From contig CALUJY010000011.1 in assembly GCA_944321085.1 (NCBI GenBank), positions 1 through 64,000 of the forward strand: a stretch of DNA of 64,000 bases, in the 5' to 3' direction. The DNA is from an uncultured Barnesiella sp. GTDB taxonomy: Bacteria > Bacteroidota > Bacteroidia > Bacteroidales > Barnesiellaceae_A. The notes beneath the pieces are model-generated. The model worked only from the letters and a program-made list of their open reading frames with translations. It was not told the origin of the DNA and ran no database searches. Shown one piece after another: positions 9,454 to 17,982 of this stretch; within the stretch, counting starts at the first letter, position 1, and each line of letters begins with the position of its first letter. The translations under genes were made by a program, and so were the position numbers.

Positions 9454-9484
9454 CAAAGTTAATATATCAAATGTTAGAATCAAA
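9454..9484 (-). promoter_or_regulatory. Consensus Bacteroidota promoter of the R-M operon
   Basis: On the minus strand: TTTG (9481-9484), 19 bases, TAACTTTG (9454-9461). This is a full match to TTTG-N19-21-TAnnTTTG. Expected transcription start is near 9447, giving a leader of about 15 bases before the methylase ATG at 9432. Confidence 0.75.
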
Positions 9485-9591
9485 TTTTTAGGTTTAGAAG
9501 TACTTTTCATTTCTTCTGTCTCATAATTAGATTCTTGTCTTAGAATATATAAAAATACATTGTAAATCACTTGGTATTTCGAATTGACTGT

Positions 9592-9626
9592 TCGCCCCCC
9601 ACTTTTTCGTAAGATGTGGGGGGCGA
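9592..9626 (-). terminator. GC-rich hairpin at the 3' end of the APE operon
   Basis: A perfect 11-bp stem (9592-9602 with 9616-9626, C6/G6 core) with a 13-base loop lies 56 bases past the last gene of the operon. A T-run is missing, so termination may be partial or the hairpin may protect the 3' end of the mRNA. Confidence 0.55.
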
Positions 9627-9681
9627 GCGTGGTTGTTGTGGCTATGAGCCGTAAGGCGAACCGCTGTGTTATGAGAGGATA

Positions 9682-10983
9682 TTATTTGCGCAGGTCTATA
9701 AATTTGACGGGTTTGCGACTCATGGCCGGGAATTGCAATTGGGTTATCAGTTCGGGTTGTTCGAATCGCACGGTGGGGGCAACCCGTACTTTGGCGCGGA
9801 ATAGGTCTTTGATTTCCTTTTCGAGCGAAGCTCCGCCAGCGGGTGCGCCTACGCGGATAAGAATTTCGTCGGTGCCGATATTATTGGTATAAACCTCGAC
9901 GATGTAGTTGGTCACGGCCGGGATATTGTCCAAGATGTCGAAGAGTGCAGGCGGGTAGAGGGTAGTGCCTTTGTATTTTATCATCTGTCCTTTGCGTCCG
10001 AGTACGGGGCTGAGGCGTACGGTGTTGCGTCCGCAGGGGCACGGGTCGCTGTGGTGATAGCAGATGTCGCCTGTCTTGAAGCGCAGCAGGGGCATTCCTG
10101 TCACTTGCAGGGTGGTGACGGTCACTTCGCCCGGTTCGTCGTCGGGCACAGGGTTGTTGTTGTCGTCGAGAAACTCTACAATGATGAGGTCGGGTTGGAG
10201 GTGTCCGCCGTGGAAATATTCGCAATCGGTAAAGGAAGCCTGCATCTCGGTCGATGCGTAGGTCGAGTGCAGTTTCAGTTCGCCCCATCGTGCTTCTATC
10301 TGTTTGCCGAGGGTGTTCGGTTCGTAATCGGGGTAGGTGCGCAGGGCTTCGCCTATGCAGATACACTTTTTGAGCGAGCTGTTGTGGTAGTCGATACCGT
10401 TCTTTTCTGCAAAGTCGATGAGTTTGAGCAGGAACGACGGTATCACCATGCCGCAGGTAGAGTGTATGCGGTGTATGGTGTCCCATTGCAACTCGGGGAT
10501 ACCGTTGCCTACACGGCATACGCCCATGCCCAATTCGCGGGCTCCCATAAAGTAGGCAAGTCCGGCCATGAAGCGGCGGTCTATGGTGACCATGAGTTGC
10601 ATGATGTCGTCGCGTGTGCAGCCGGCGGTGGTGAAAGAGAGATATTCGTTATAGGATAGACGTTGCAAGTCGCTCTCGGTGAGGGCAAAATTGACGGGCG
10701 TTCCCAGCGTTCCCGAGGTAGTGACGTAGTCGATGACTTCGTTGCGGGGTACGCATAGGAAGTCGTCGTTATGCAGTTGCAAGTCGGTTTTGGTGGTGAC
10801 GGGTAGGCCGGCGAGGTCTTCTATATGGCGTATGTCGGCCACGTCGATGCCCTGTTCGGCAAACATACGCCGGTAATAGGGTGAGTGTTGTTGCAGGTAT
10901 TGCAACGTCTCGGCAAGCAGGCTTTCCTGATAGGCCTTTATTTCTTGCTGTGAAGCGAATTGTATGTCGGGATTTCTTCTCAT
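9682..10983 (-). CDS. PaaK-like AMP-forming acyl ligase of the APE operon (ApeH role)
   Basis: 433 residues of the phenylacetate-CoA ligase-like branch of the adenylating enzymes. Motifs seen are the phosphate loop TTSGTLGTPVNF (~residues 85-96), ASTEMQ, the ribose-binding LLRFKTGDICY and a C-terminal lid (GRKGQMIKYKGTTLYP). Such enzymes activate an aryl or acyl carboxylate as AMP ester and transfer it to CoA or to an ACP. In this operon the substrate is probably the cinnamate-type starter made by the ammonia-lyase, loaded onto an ACP, the role of ApeH in enterobacterial APE clusters. The ATG at 10983 lies 5 bases after the stop of the C45 gene. Longer in-frame starts overlap that gene and add no homologous sequence. 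It is the last gene of the operon. Confidence 0.8.
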   Translation of the reverse strand: MRRNPDIQFASQQEIKAYQESLLAETLQYLQQHSPYYRRMFAEQGIDVADIRHIEDLAGLPVTTKTDLQLHNDDFLCVPRNEVIDYVTTSGTLGTPVNFALTESDLQRLSYNEYLSFTTAGCTRDDIMQLMVTIDRRFMAGLAYFMGARELGMGVCRVGNGIPELQWDTIHRIHSTCGMVIPSFLLKLIDFAEKNGIDYHNSSLKKCICIGEALRTYPDYEPNTLGKQIEARWGELKLHSTYASTEMQASFTDCEYFHGGHLQPDLIIVEFLDDNNNPVPDDEPGEVTVTTLQVTGMPLLRFKTGDICYHHSDPCPCGRNTVRLSPVLGRKGQMIKYKGTTLYPPALFDILDNIPAVTNYIVEVYTNNIGTDEILIRVGAPAGGASLEKEIKDLFRAKVRVAPTVRFEQPELITQLQFPAMSRKPVKFIDLRK

Positions 10984-10988
10984 GGTTG

Positions 10989-12659
10989 TTACTTTATCTG
11001 TTTTATTTTGTCTTCTATGCGGATTTTTTCTCCTTCTTTTGGAATGGCAAATTGCAGTGCACTTTCCCATTCGGCAAGAGCTTGGTCGTGGTTGCCTTGC
11101 GATAGGTAGTAGTCGCCGAGCAACTCGTGGGTGTGGTAGAAGTCGGGGTTGGCCGACAGGAAGCGTTGCAACGTATCGGCCGGTAAGCATGTCGCCGTGC
11201 GGGCGGCATCGCGTATGACGGGTACAAGCCTGCGGTATGCGATAACATCGTCGTAGTAGGCGGCGAGGAATGCCGTGTCGGCAGCTATTGGCGCGATGGA
11301 TACTTCGATGCGTTTTTCTATCGTTTTATCGGTGCAAAATACCGAGTCGAGGTTATATGCTACATACTTTCCTGCTTGCCACGGAGCGGTCGATACCCAC
11401 ATGATGCGCTTTTCAGGGGCAAATATGACCGAGTGGTGGGCGATACATTGGTTGATGGAGAGTTCGTTGCAAAGTCCTATGAAGCAGCCCTCTTCGTCAC
11501 GGTAGTCGCGTAGCATGGAGGCTGCCCGAGCCGGAGTGAGGGGCGCCAACGAATCGGCAAGCCGGTATAGGCGGCGCAATCGGTGCGGGCTGTCGGAGGT
11601 GCGTATGTTCTCTTGGTTGTGCGTGTCGTTGGCAAAAGCCGCCGATTGGTAGTGGTTGGTACAAGCGATGCGGTTGTCTGTGGCGGTGAACAGTGCCATG
11701 CGGTCGGGCGACTTCTCTATGATGGCAGCCTTCCCGTCGCGAGCCGAACCTATGAGTAACGATTCCGATACGAAGGTTTTGCGTCGGCCGGCAATGGCGT
11801 AAGCCTCGTCGATGGTGGCAGCATATTGCAGTATTTCGCGTGCAAGCAACGAGATGGGGGTGGCTGTGGCGCGGGGTAATGTCCCTTTGGCGGCATTGAT
11901 GGTGACGGTGAGCCCCGCCTCGTTCATTCCCGACAATACGCCTATCATACCGGGCCACCCTATCGAGGCGAAGCGGTACCCGCTATCGGGTTCGCAAAAG
12001 GTGATAAGTTTGTTGCGGGCAAAGTCGTCGCCCATGTAGAAGTCGAAGTTCCGGCCAACAAGCAGGGTCGAGTCGGCCGAGTCGCTGTCCCATACGGCGA
12101 ATGAGCTGCAACCTACCAGCATGTAGTCTTGCATGAGGTGCCCTATATCGTGAGCGGCATGGTAATTGAGTTGCCGTTCGTAGGGAGTACCTATGAAATC
12201 GTATTCGTGAGTGCAGGAGAGGGCAATGGCGGCAATTTCGGTGCGGAACTCTTCGGTGACGTTATTACCGAGGTCGCGGTTGAAGAGGACGATGAGATAG
12301 CGCAAGAAGTTGAGGTAACTTTCCGAAGGAACATACTCTCTGATTTGGTCTACAAAGACGCTCTCTTGGTAATATAGGAGCGAGTCGGCGAGAATACCGG
12401 CTGCCTCGCCTCGGGCAACGGCGTCGCCGTGGATATACATTTCCCATAACCCGTCGTTGTTGCGTCGCAAGAAGTTGCCGTTGTAGATGCGGTAGCCGGC
12501 ACTATCGGTGAGGGCGTAGTGCGAGAGACGCTCCGGGTTTATGGCCGGTTCTTTCATGTCGGTGGTTCTGTATAATATTGCGGCAGCTATGACGAGCAGC
12601 ACAAGCAACCCCACCGGTATGGCAATGATGATGGCGACGATTTTAAGAAACTTACGCAT
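10989..12659 (-). CDS. C45-type (acyl-CoA:6-APA acyltransferase-like) Ntn-hydrolase, membrane anchored
   Basis: The 556-residue product has a hydrophobic anchor (residues ~5-30), a helical region and a C45/Ntn-hydrolase domain. The likely self-cleavage nucleophile is Cys184 in VGCSSFAVWD, followed by GRNFDF and GLTVTINAAKG motifs of the acyl-CoA:6-aminopenicillanate acyltransferase family. A single TPR-like unit (~505-530) sits near the C-terminus. Family members cleave themselves before the Cys and move or hydrolyse acyl groups on amines or esters. Here it may attach or release the polyene acyl chain at the outer face of the inner membrane. That role is inferred from context only. It overlaps the oxidoreductase gene by 8 bases. 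Confidence 0.75.
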   Translation of the reverse strand: MRKFLKIVAIIIAIPVGLLVLLVIAAAILYRTTDMKEPAINPERLSHYALTDSAGYRIYNGNFLRRNNDGLWEMYIHGDAVARGEAAGILADSLLYYQESVFVDQIREYVPSESYLNFLRYLIVLFNRDLGNNVTEEFRTEIAAIALSCTHEYDFIGTPYERQLNYHAAHDIGHLMQDYMLVGCSSFAVWDSDSADSTLLVGRNFDFYMGDDFARNKLITFCEPDSGYRFASIGWPGMIGVLSGMNEAGLTVTINAAKGTLPRATATPISLLAREILQYAATIDEAYAIAGRRKTFVSESLLIGSARDGKAAIIEKSPDRMALFTATDNRIACTNHYQSAAFANDTHNQENIRTSDSPHRLRRLYRLADSLAPLTPARAASMLRDYRDEEGCFIGLCNELSINQCIAHHSVIFAPEKRIMWVSTAPWQAGKYVAYNLDSVFCTDKTIEKRIEVSIAPIAADTAFLAAYYDDVIAYRRLVPVIRDAARTATCLPADTLQRFLSANPDFYHTHELLGDYYLSQGNHDQALAEWESALQFAIPKEGEKIRIEDKIKQIK

Positions 12660-14133
12660 ATCCTACTTTTTTAGCTAAATAATCTTGTCCTAAAAATTCG
12701 GCACAGGTGAGCAGCGAAGTGAGACTTACGCCTAATGCTCCGTGTACGTTGAGGTTTTGCCCTGCAAAATAGAAGTTGGGCAGATGTGTCCGCGATGATA
12801 AAACGCAGAGGTGCGGGCTTTTATAGTTTTTCTCGAAGCCGTATGCCGCACCCTGTGTCGTGGCGGTATAGTCGCGGTAGGTGAGAGGCGACGAGGTGAT
12901 TATATGGTCGATACACCCCTCGTAGTCGAGGCCGTGACGGCGTACGAAGTCGAGTATGCGCCGTGTTTTTTGCTCTTTGTATGCCAGATAGTCGTCGCCG
13001 CGATGTTCTACGCAAGTATTTTCCCATGCTTTTACTTCGTCGTAGGGTGTGGGCGTGAGCAGCGTTACCACGTCGGCATAATCGTTGTGCGGCGATACGG
13101 CTTGCTGCGATATGAGGCAACTTTGCATGTCGTTGTGCTCGTCGTACCATACGTCGTTGCGCATGTGCAGAAAGCGGTTGAAGTTGTCGTATGGCACGGT
13201 GCCCGGTTTGGTAAGCAAGTATATGGTGAAGATGCCGTATGTGTTGGGCATGGCGGCGATGCGGCGTTTGTAGGCCTTTTTGATGGTCGGTGTGTCGTCG
13301 AGCAGGGCAAGGGTAGCCTGCGGGTGGATGGTAGAGATAAACCGGTCGGCTTCGATATACTCTTCATCATTGACATATACCGCTTTTACACGGGTTCCGT
13401 CCACCACAAAGCGGGTAATGCGACTGTTGTTGCACACCTCGCCGCCGTATTTACGCACTACGTCGGCCAGTGCATCGGTCACCTGAGCCGAGCCTCCCAC
13501 GAAACGATAAGCCCCCGAGATATACGAGTTGTTTATCATGCCGTGGCAATAGAGCGGCGAGCGGTCGTTGATGCCTCCGTATAGCTGCACTGTGCCGGCA
13601 AGGACGCGGCGCAGGGTGGCATCTTGGGTACACTCCTCGATGAAAGCCGATGCCGAATGAGAGAAATATTTATATCCGCCATCCGAGAATATGCCCCGGC
13701 GCAGCAGCTCTACGCTCGATGTGTTGCCTATCTCTTGCAGCTGTGTAACGTAGTGACGCAATGCGGCTTGTTCGTGGGGAAACTCTTGTGCCAAGGTCTC
13801 AACAAAGCGGTCATATCCCATGGCATAGCGATACTCTTTGCCGTCGAGACAGATGCGGTCGAAACCCTCTTCATCGAGGCGTTGCAGCCGCAGTTTGTCG
13901 GTGATACCCATGTACTTGAAAATCGTATGCAGCAGTTGCCCTTCATCCATGCTGCCTACATAGTGTATGCCCGTGTCCAACAGTTTGCCGAACCGCCTAA
14001 ACGATTGGAAACAGCCTCCTATCAGAGGATTTTTTTCCAATACGCACACGTGCATTCCCTCTTTGGCGAGTATGGCGGCGCATTCGAGCCCTGCGAGGCC
14101 GCCTCCTGCGATTACTATATCATATCGGCTCAT
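12652..14133 (-). CDS. FAD-dependent oxidoreductase, phytoene desaturase/carotenoid isomerase-like
   Basis: 493 residues. The N-terminal dinucleotide-binding motif is IAGGGLAGLECAAILAKEG with the acidic end of strand 2 (VLEKN). The C-terminal FAD contact is of the phytoene desaturase/CrtISO type (NFYFAGQNLNVHGALGVS). Such enzymes oxidise or isomerise conjugated polyenes. A related flavoprotein is common in Bacteroidota APE/flexirubin clusters, but its exact step is unknown to me. The ATG at 14133 overlaps the stop of the upstream gene (ATGA) and is preceded by GAAGAG. The longer ORF start adds 23 residues without family features. Confidence 0.8.
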   Translation of the reverse strand: MSRYDIVIAGGGLAGLECAAILAKEGMHVCVLEKNPLIGGCFQSFRRFGKLLDTGIHYVGSMDEGQLLHTIFKYMGITDKLRLQRLDEEGFDRICLDGKEYRYAMGYDRFVETLAQEFPHEQAALRHYVTQLQEIGNTSSVELLRRGIFSDGGYKYFSHSASAFIEECTQDATLRRVLAGTVQLYGGINDRSPLYCHGMINNSYISGAYRFVGGSAQVTDALADVVRKYGGEVCNNSRITRFVVDGTRVKAVYVNDEEYIEADRFISTIHPQATLALLDDTPTIKKAYKRRIAAMPNTYGIFTIYLLTKPGTVPYDNFNRFLHMRNDVWYDEHNDMQSCLISQQAVSPHNDYADVVTLLTPTPYDEVKAWENTCVEHRGDDYLAYKEQKTRRILDFVRRHGLDYEGCIDHIITSSPLTYRDYTATTQGAAYGFEKNYKSPHLCVLSSRTHLPNFYFAGQNLNVHGALGVSLTSLLTCAEFLGQDYLAKKVGYA

Positions 14134-17100
14134 CTCTTCAAAATATAGATTGTGTTGGACGTGTAGCGGTCGTTTTTGTGCAACGTCATCTTCATGCCGC
14201 ACTCGCGGGCAAAACCGCTCATATCGTCGTCCGATATGAATTGCAGCGATTGCACCGTTTTGTTGAAGTGCAGGATGCGGGTGGAGAAAAGCTCGGTGAG
14301 GCGAGTTACACCGTGCTTGTTGTCGGTGGCATTGCCGTCGCGTACGATGATGGTACCGCTTTCGTTGAGTCTGGCGGCACAGCGCAACAGAAGTTGACGT
14401 TGTTCGTCGCGGGAAAGGTAGTGCAACATGTCATTGAGTACAAAGACGTCGCTGGGGGGTAGTTCATATTGCAGCGAGTCGGCACACACGAATTGCAGCG
14501 ACAGGGGACGGGCAAAACCGTTGTCGGCAATGGCTATCTTGTCGGCATCGTAGTCGATACCCAATATCTGTCTGTCGGGTGCATACATGGCAAGCATGTA
14601 GCCGAGGTAGCCGTACCCGCATCCTATATCGGTTACGCGGGCATTGCGCGGAATGAGACTGTCGAAGAGCCGGTAGTTGTCTTCCATCTTGACCTTGATG
14701 CGGGTGTACCACTCCAATACAGGCCCTTTGTATATGAAATTGCGTACCAATCGGTTGTAGAAGTAGGGGTTGTCGGGCGTATTGTAGCGGTTGCACAGCT
14801 CGGCATATTGTTCGCGGCAATATGCGGCTATTTGTTTGGTACGTTCGCGATAATCTGCACCGAAAGAGGTATCGTCGGGCGTAATGCGGGGCAATGCTTT
14901 CATCACCAAAGTCGTACAGTGCAGATGGAAAGATTGCCGTTTGGGCAGAGCTTTGTCGGGTCCGTAGAAGAGCAGAGGCAGTATGTCGAGGTGTAGTTGT
15001 TCTGCCAAATAGAATGCGCCCTTGTGGAACCGATGCAATTTACCGTCGCACGAACGGGTGCCTTCGGGAAAGACAACGATGGAGTATCCCTCGACTGTTT
15101 TCTTTTGCAGGAGGCTTACGCCCGTGTCGTATCCGTCGCCGGTGTAGTGAAAGCCGAGGTAACGTATGATATGGCCGAAAACAGGCGAATGATAGACCCA
15201 TTTGTTGGTCACCATGACAATGTGTGGCGTCAGTGCGAATATCAGCAGGATGTCGATAAACGAGGCGTGGTTGGCTATGATGACAGCCGGACGGTCGAAA
15301 GTGTGGGCATCTATCCCCTCATAGACTTTCTTGCCGGCATAGCTGTAAACGATACCCCGGCACAGCTTGTGGGCGCACCACGACAGGGCATACTGCTTGT
15401 GTCGCCGGGCAATGGGCAGTGGCAGCATGACGAGCAGCAGCAGTGTGAGCAAGAGGCAGCCTATGAAGAATTCGATGAAGAAGAATGCTGTGCCCGCGAT
15501 GCTCCAAAGCGTGTAGGGCGGTAGTCGTTTGGCTGCCGGGTTGCCTATGAACAGGTTGAATATGACAGGTTCGATGGTGTATGCCACAAGCACCACGGCC
15601 ATCATACCTATGATGGAGACGAGCGAGAGCGACTGCAAAGCGGGATGTCGGGCAAAGACCATGGCTCCCATACCTACTACGGTAGTGAAAGCCGAGAAGA
15701 ATATGGCTGTCTTATGCGAATTGAGGAGCTTGTTGCCCCGCATGTAGCGGTTTTGCAAGCCGTCCATAATGAAGATGCTGAAATCGTCGCCGATACCGAA
15801 AATAAATGTCGAGAGGATGATGTTGACGATGTTGAAGCGGATGTCGAGTAAGCCCATCACTCCTACGATGATAATCCAGCTGATGCACATGGGCAGGAAG
15901 CTGATGAGTGTAAGTTCTAAGCGTCCGTAAGAGATAAGCAGGGCTATGAATATGAGAGCCGATGATACGAAAAGAATATAGTTGAAGTCGTTGTTGACCG
16001 TATCGACCCATCGGTTGGTGAAGTAAGCGCGGTCGAATATGACTACGTTTTCATCGTCGGCAAAACGGGCGTATACGGCCTCTTTGTTGTCGGCCGAGAG
16101 GCCTACTTGGGAGAGGAGCATGACCATGCCCGGCGCCGTATCGTACCACTGTGCAAAAGGCGAGAATGCATCCCATTGCGTCGAGTCGTAGGGGCATGTT
16201 GTAAAATCGCCGTTGAGCCAATCGGCGAAGTGGTCGAATGCGCCCTCCTTGAAGCCGAGACGGCTTGCCTCCTGCTTTACACCTCCGATGAGTGCGGCTT
16301 TGCGTTCGGGAGTCCAATATTCGTTCCACGTTTGCAGGCGTTGCTGTTGTACCGAGTCGGGAATGAAGAGCCGTTCGGCCGAGGAGACTTGCCATATCAG
16401 CGAGTCGGCTTGCAGGTGTCGCAACCGGTCGTTAGTGCGGGCATATACTGCTGCGGCCTCGTCGAAATCCTTGCCTACGCTTACAAAAAGGATGGTTTGG
16501 TGGTCGGGGTCAACCATTCCGTTGAGCCGCTCCTCGCTCTCTTTGAGGTGTCGCGGCTCGAAGCTCAACGCCATCATGTCGCTGTCGAATGTGACACGTT
16601 GTGCGAAAAACGAGCAGACGATGGCCAGCAACACGATACCTGCCACGATGTATATATTGCGGTCGTAGGGGTAGGCATTGATGCGTTCTATACATCGCAG
16701 CAGCGCATTTTGTTTTATCTCGGCATCGCCGCGCAGGAAGTGGGGCAGATAGATGAGGCAGAAGAGGGTCGTGCCCACGAGGGTCATGGAGGCAAACAGA
16801 CCGAGGTCGTGCAACAACTCTGACGAGGTGAAGATAAGGGCGAAGAATGCTCCTATCGTAGTAAAGCTGCCTATGGTGAGTGGTAGCGTAAGCTCCTCGA
16901 TGAGTTGTTCTACGCTTCTGACGTGGTTCTGGTGTGCCAGCATGTGTATGGAGTAGCTGAGCGAGATGCCGAGGATGACCGAGCCTATACCTATGGCGAT
17001 GGCCGAGACGCTGCCTTGTACGAAGTAAATGACCGTAAGGGCGAATAGTGCGCCGAACCCCACGGTGGGCAACATGAGCAGGATGGATACCTTGCGCTTG

Positions 17101-17969
17101 AAAACGGCAAGGATGAAGAGTACGATAATCAGCAGCGCTACCGACAGGGTGAGCATGGTGTCGTGTTTGACTTGGCGGGCATTGTAGACAGCTACCGAAG
17201 GGCCACCGAAATACTCTATATTGACATCGGGATAGAGCACCGACAAACTGTCGCGTGTGGCTTCGATTTTGTGTATGAGTACTTCGTTTTCGCCGGTGTA
17301 GCCCGAGCCGAAACGCGGTGAGACGAAGAGCAGCAGCGTAGAACCGTCGGCCGAGAAGATGTGCCCGTCAATCATTTCGTACGATGCGTCGCCTTGCAGG
17401 TCGCGCAAGATGGTCATGGCCTTTCCTGAGAGACCCACGGGGTCGGTTGTGATATTCTCTTTGATAGCGCCTCCGATGGGCGATAGCAGTTGCATGTAGC
17501 TGCGGGACATGGCAGCGGCGATGCCTTCGGGTGCGGCAATGGTATCGAAGCGGGCATAGTCGGCCGGCGTGACAAACAAAGGCAGATACTGTCGTACGAA
17601 GCGGCTCGCCTCGCTCACGGTTTTGCCCTCTACGACGTTCATGGTGGCCGTTATGTGGTTGCCTCCATCGGCGGTGGTCAAGGTTTGGTTATAAGCGTCG
17701 GCACAGTCGGCAAGTTGTCGGGTATCGGTTGAGGCTGTGTCGCGCAAAGAGAACATTACAATGATTTTGTCCTTGATTTTGAGGTTGTCGAAGACACGGG
17801 CAGTATAGTCGTCTTCTCCTTTCCGCGGGAAAATAGAGGTGATGTTCTCTTCGAATTTCACCTGCGTCGTACAGTATGTCATGATGCCTATCCATACGAG
17901 CAGAGAGGCGTATAATAGAAATTTATGGCGGTGTAGAAAGTGATATAGTGTGATGAAAAATCTTACCAT
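14130..17969 (-). CDS. Three-domain fusion: MMPL/RND exporter - PlsC-like acyltransferase - SAM methyltransferase
   Basis: 1279 residues. Residues 1-~830 are an MMPL-type exporter with two sets of transmembrane helices and two periplasmic domains, as in the exporter of other APE clusters. Residues ~880-1050 are a lysophospholipid acyltransferase (PlsC) domain with NHASFID (HX4D) near 900 and FPEGTRS near 970. Residues ~1090-1279 are a class I methyltransferase with DIGCGYG near 1115. The fusion suggests that acylation of the lipid anchor, methylation and flipping across the inner membrane are physically coupled. The reading frame is open throughout, so it is a genuine fusion in this sequence. 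It starts 13 bases after the GT2 gene and overlaps the next gene by 4. Confidence 0.9.
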   Translation of the reverse strand: MVRFFITLYHFLHRHKFLLYASLLVWIGIMTYCTTQVKFEENITSIFPRKGEDDYTARVFDNLKIKDKIIVMFSLRDTASTDTRQLADCADAYNQTLTTADGGNHITATMNVVEGKTVSEASRFVRQYLPLFVTPADYARFDTIAAPEGIAAAMSRSYMQLLSPIGGAIKENITTDPVGLSGKAMTILRDLQGDASYEMIDGHIFSADGSTLLLFVSPRFGSGYTGENEVLIHKIEATRDSLSVLYPDVNIEYFGGPSVAVYNARQVKHDTMLTLSVALLIIVLFILAVFKRKVSILLMLPTVGFGALFALTVIYFVQGSVSAIAIGIGSVILGISLSYSIHMLAHQNHVRSVEQLIEELTLPLTIGSFTTIGAFFALIFTSSELLHDLGLFASMTLVGTTLFCLIYLPHFLRGDAEIKQNALLRCIERINAYPYDRNIYIVAGIVLLAIVCSFFAQRVTFDSDMMALSFEPRHLKESEERLNGMVDPDHQTILFVSVGKDFDEAAAVYARTNDRLRHLQADSLIWQVSSAERLFIPDSVQQQRLQTWNEYWTPERKAALIGGVKQEASRLGFKEGAFDHFADWLNGDFTTCPYDSTQWDAFSPFAQWYDTAPGMVMLLSQVGLSADNKEAVYARFADDENVVIFDRAYFTNRWVDTVNNDFNYILFVSSALIFIALLISYGRLELTLISFLPMCISWIIIVGVMGLLDIRFNIVNIILSTFIFGIGDDFSIFIMDGLQNRYMRGNKLLNSHKTAIFFSAFTTVVGMGAMVFARHPALQSLSLVSIIGMMAVVLVAYTIEPVIFNLFIGNPAAKRLPPYTLWSIAGTAFFFIEFFIGCLLLTLLLLVMLPLPIARRHKQYALSWCAHKLCRGIVYSYAGKKVYEGIDAHTFDRPAVIIANHASFIDILLIFALTPHIVMVTNKWVYHSPVFGHIIRYLGFHYTGDGYDTGVSLLQKKTVEGYSIVVFPEGTRSCDGKLHRFHKGAFYLAEQLHLDILPLLFYGPDKALPKRQSFHLHCTTLVMKALPRITPDDTSFGADYRERTKQIAAYCREQYAELCNRYNTPDNPYFYNRLVRNFIYKGPVLEWYTRIKVKMEDNYRLFDSLIPRNARVTDIGCGYGYLGYMLAMYAPDRQILGIDYDADKIAIADNGFARPLSLQFVCADSLQYELPPSDVFVLNDMLHYLSRDEQRQLLLRCAARLNESGTIIVRDGNATDNKHGVTRLTELFSTRILHFNKTVQSLQFISDDDMSGFARECGMKMTLHKNDRYTSNTIYILKR

Positions 17970-17982
17970 CGGAGTTGTATAG

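Noticed and set aside
6770-9484. Larger mobile element or prophage carrying the R-M genes
   Set aside because: No integrase, transposase, terminal repeats or tRNA target were found on either side.
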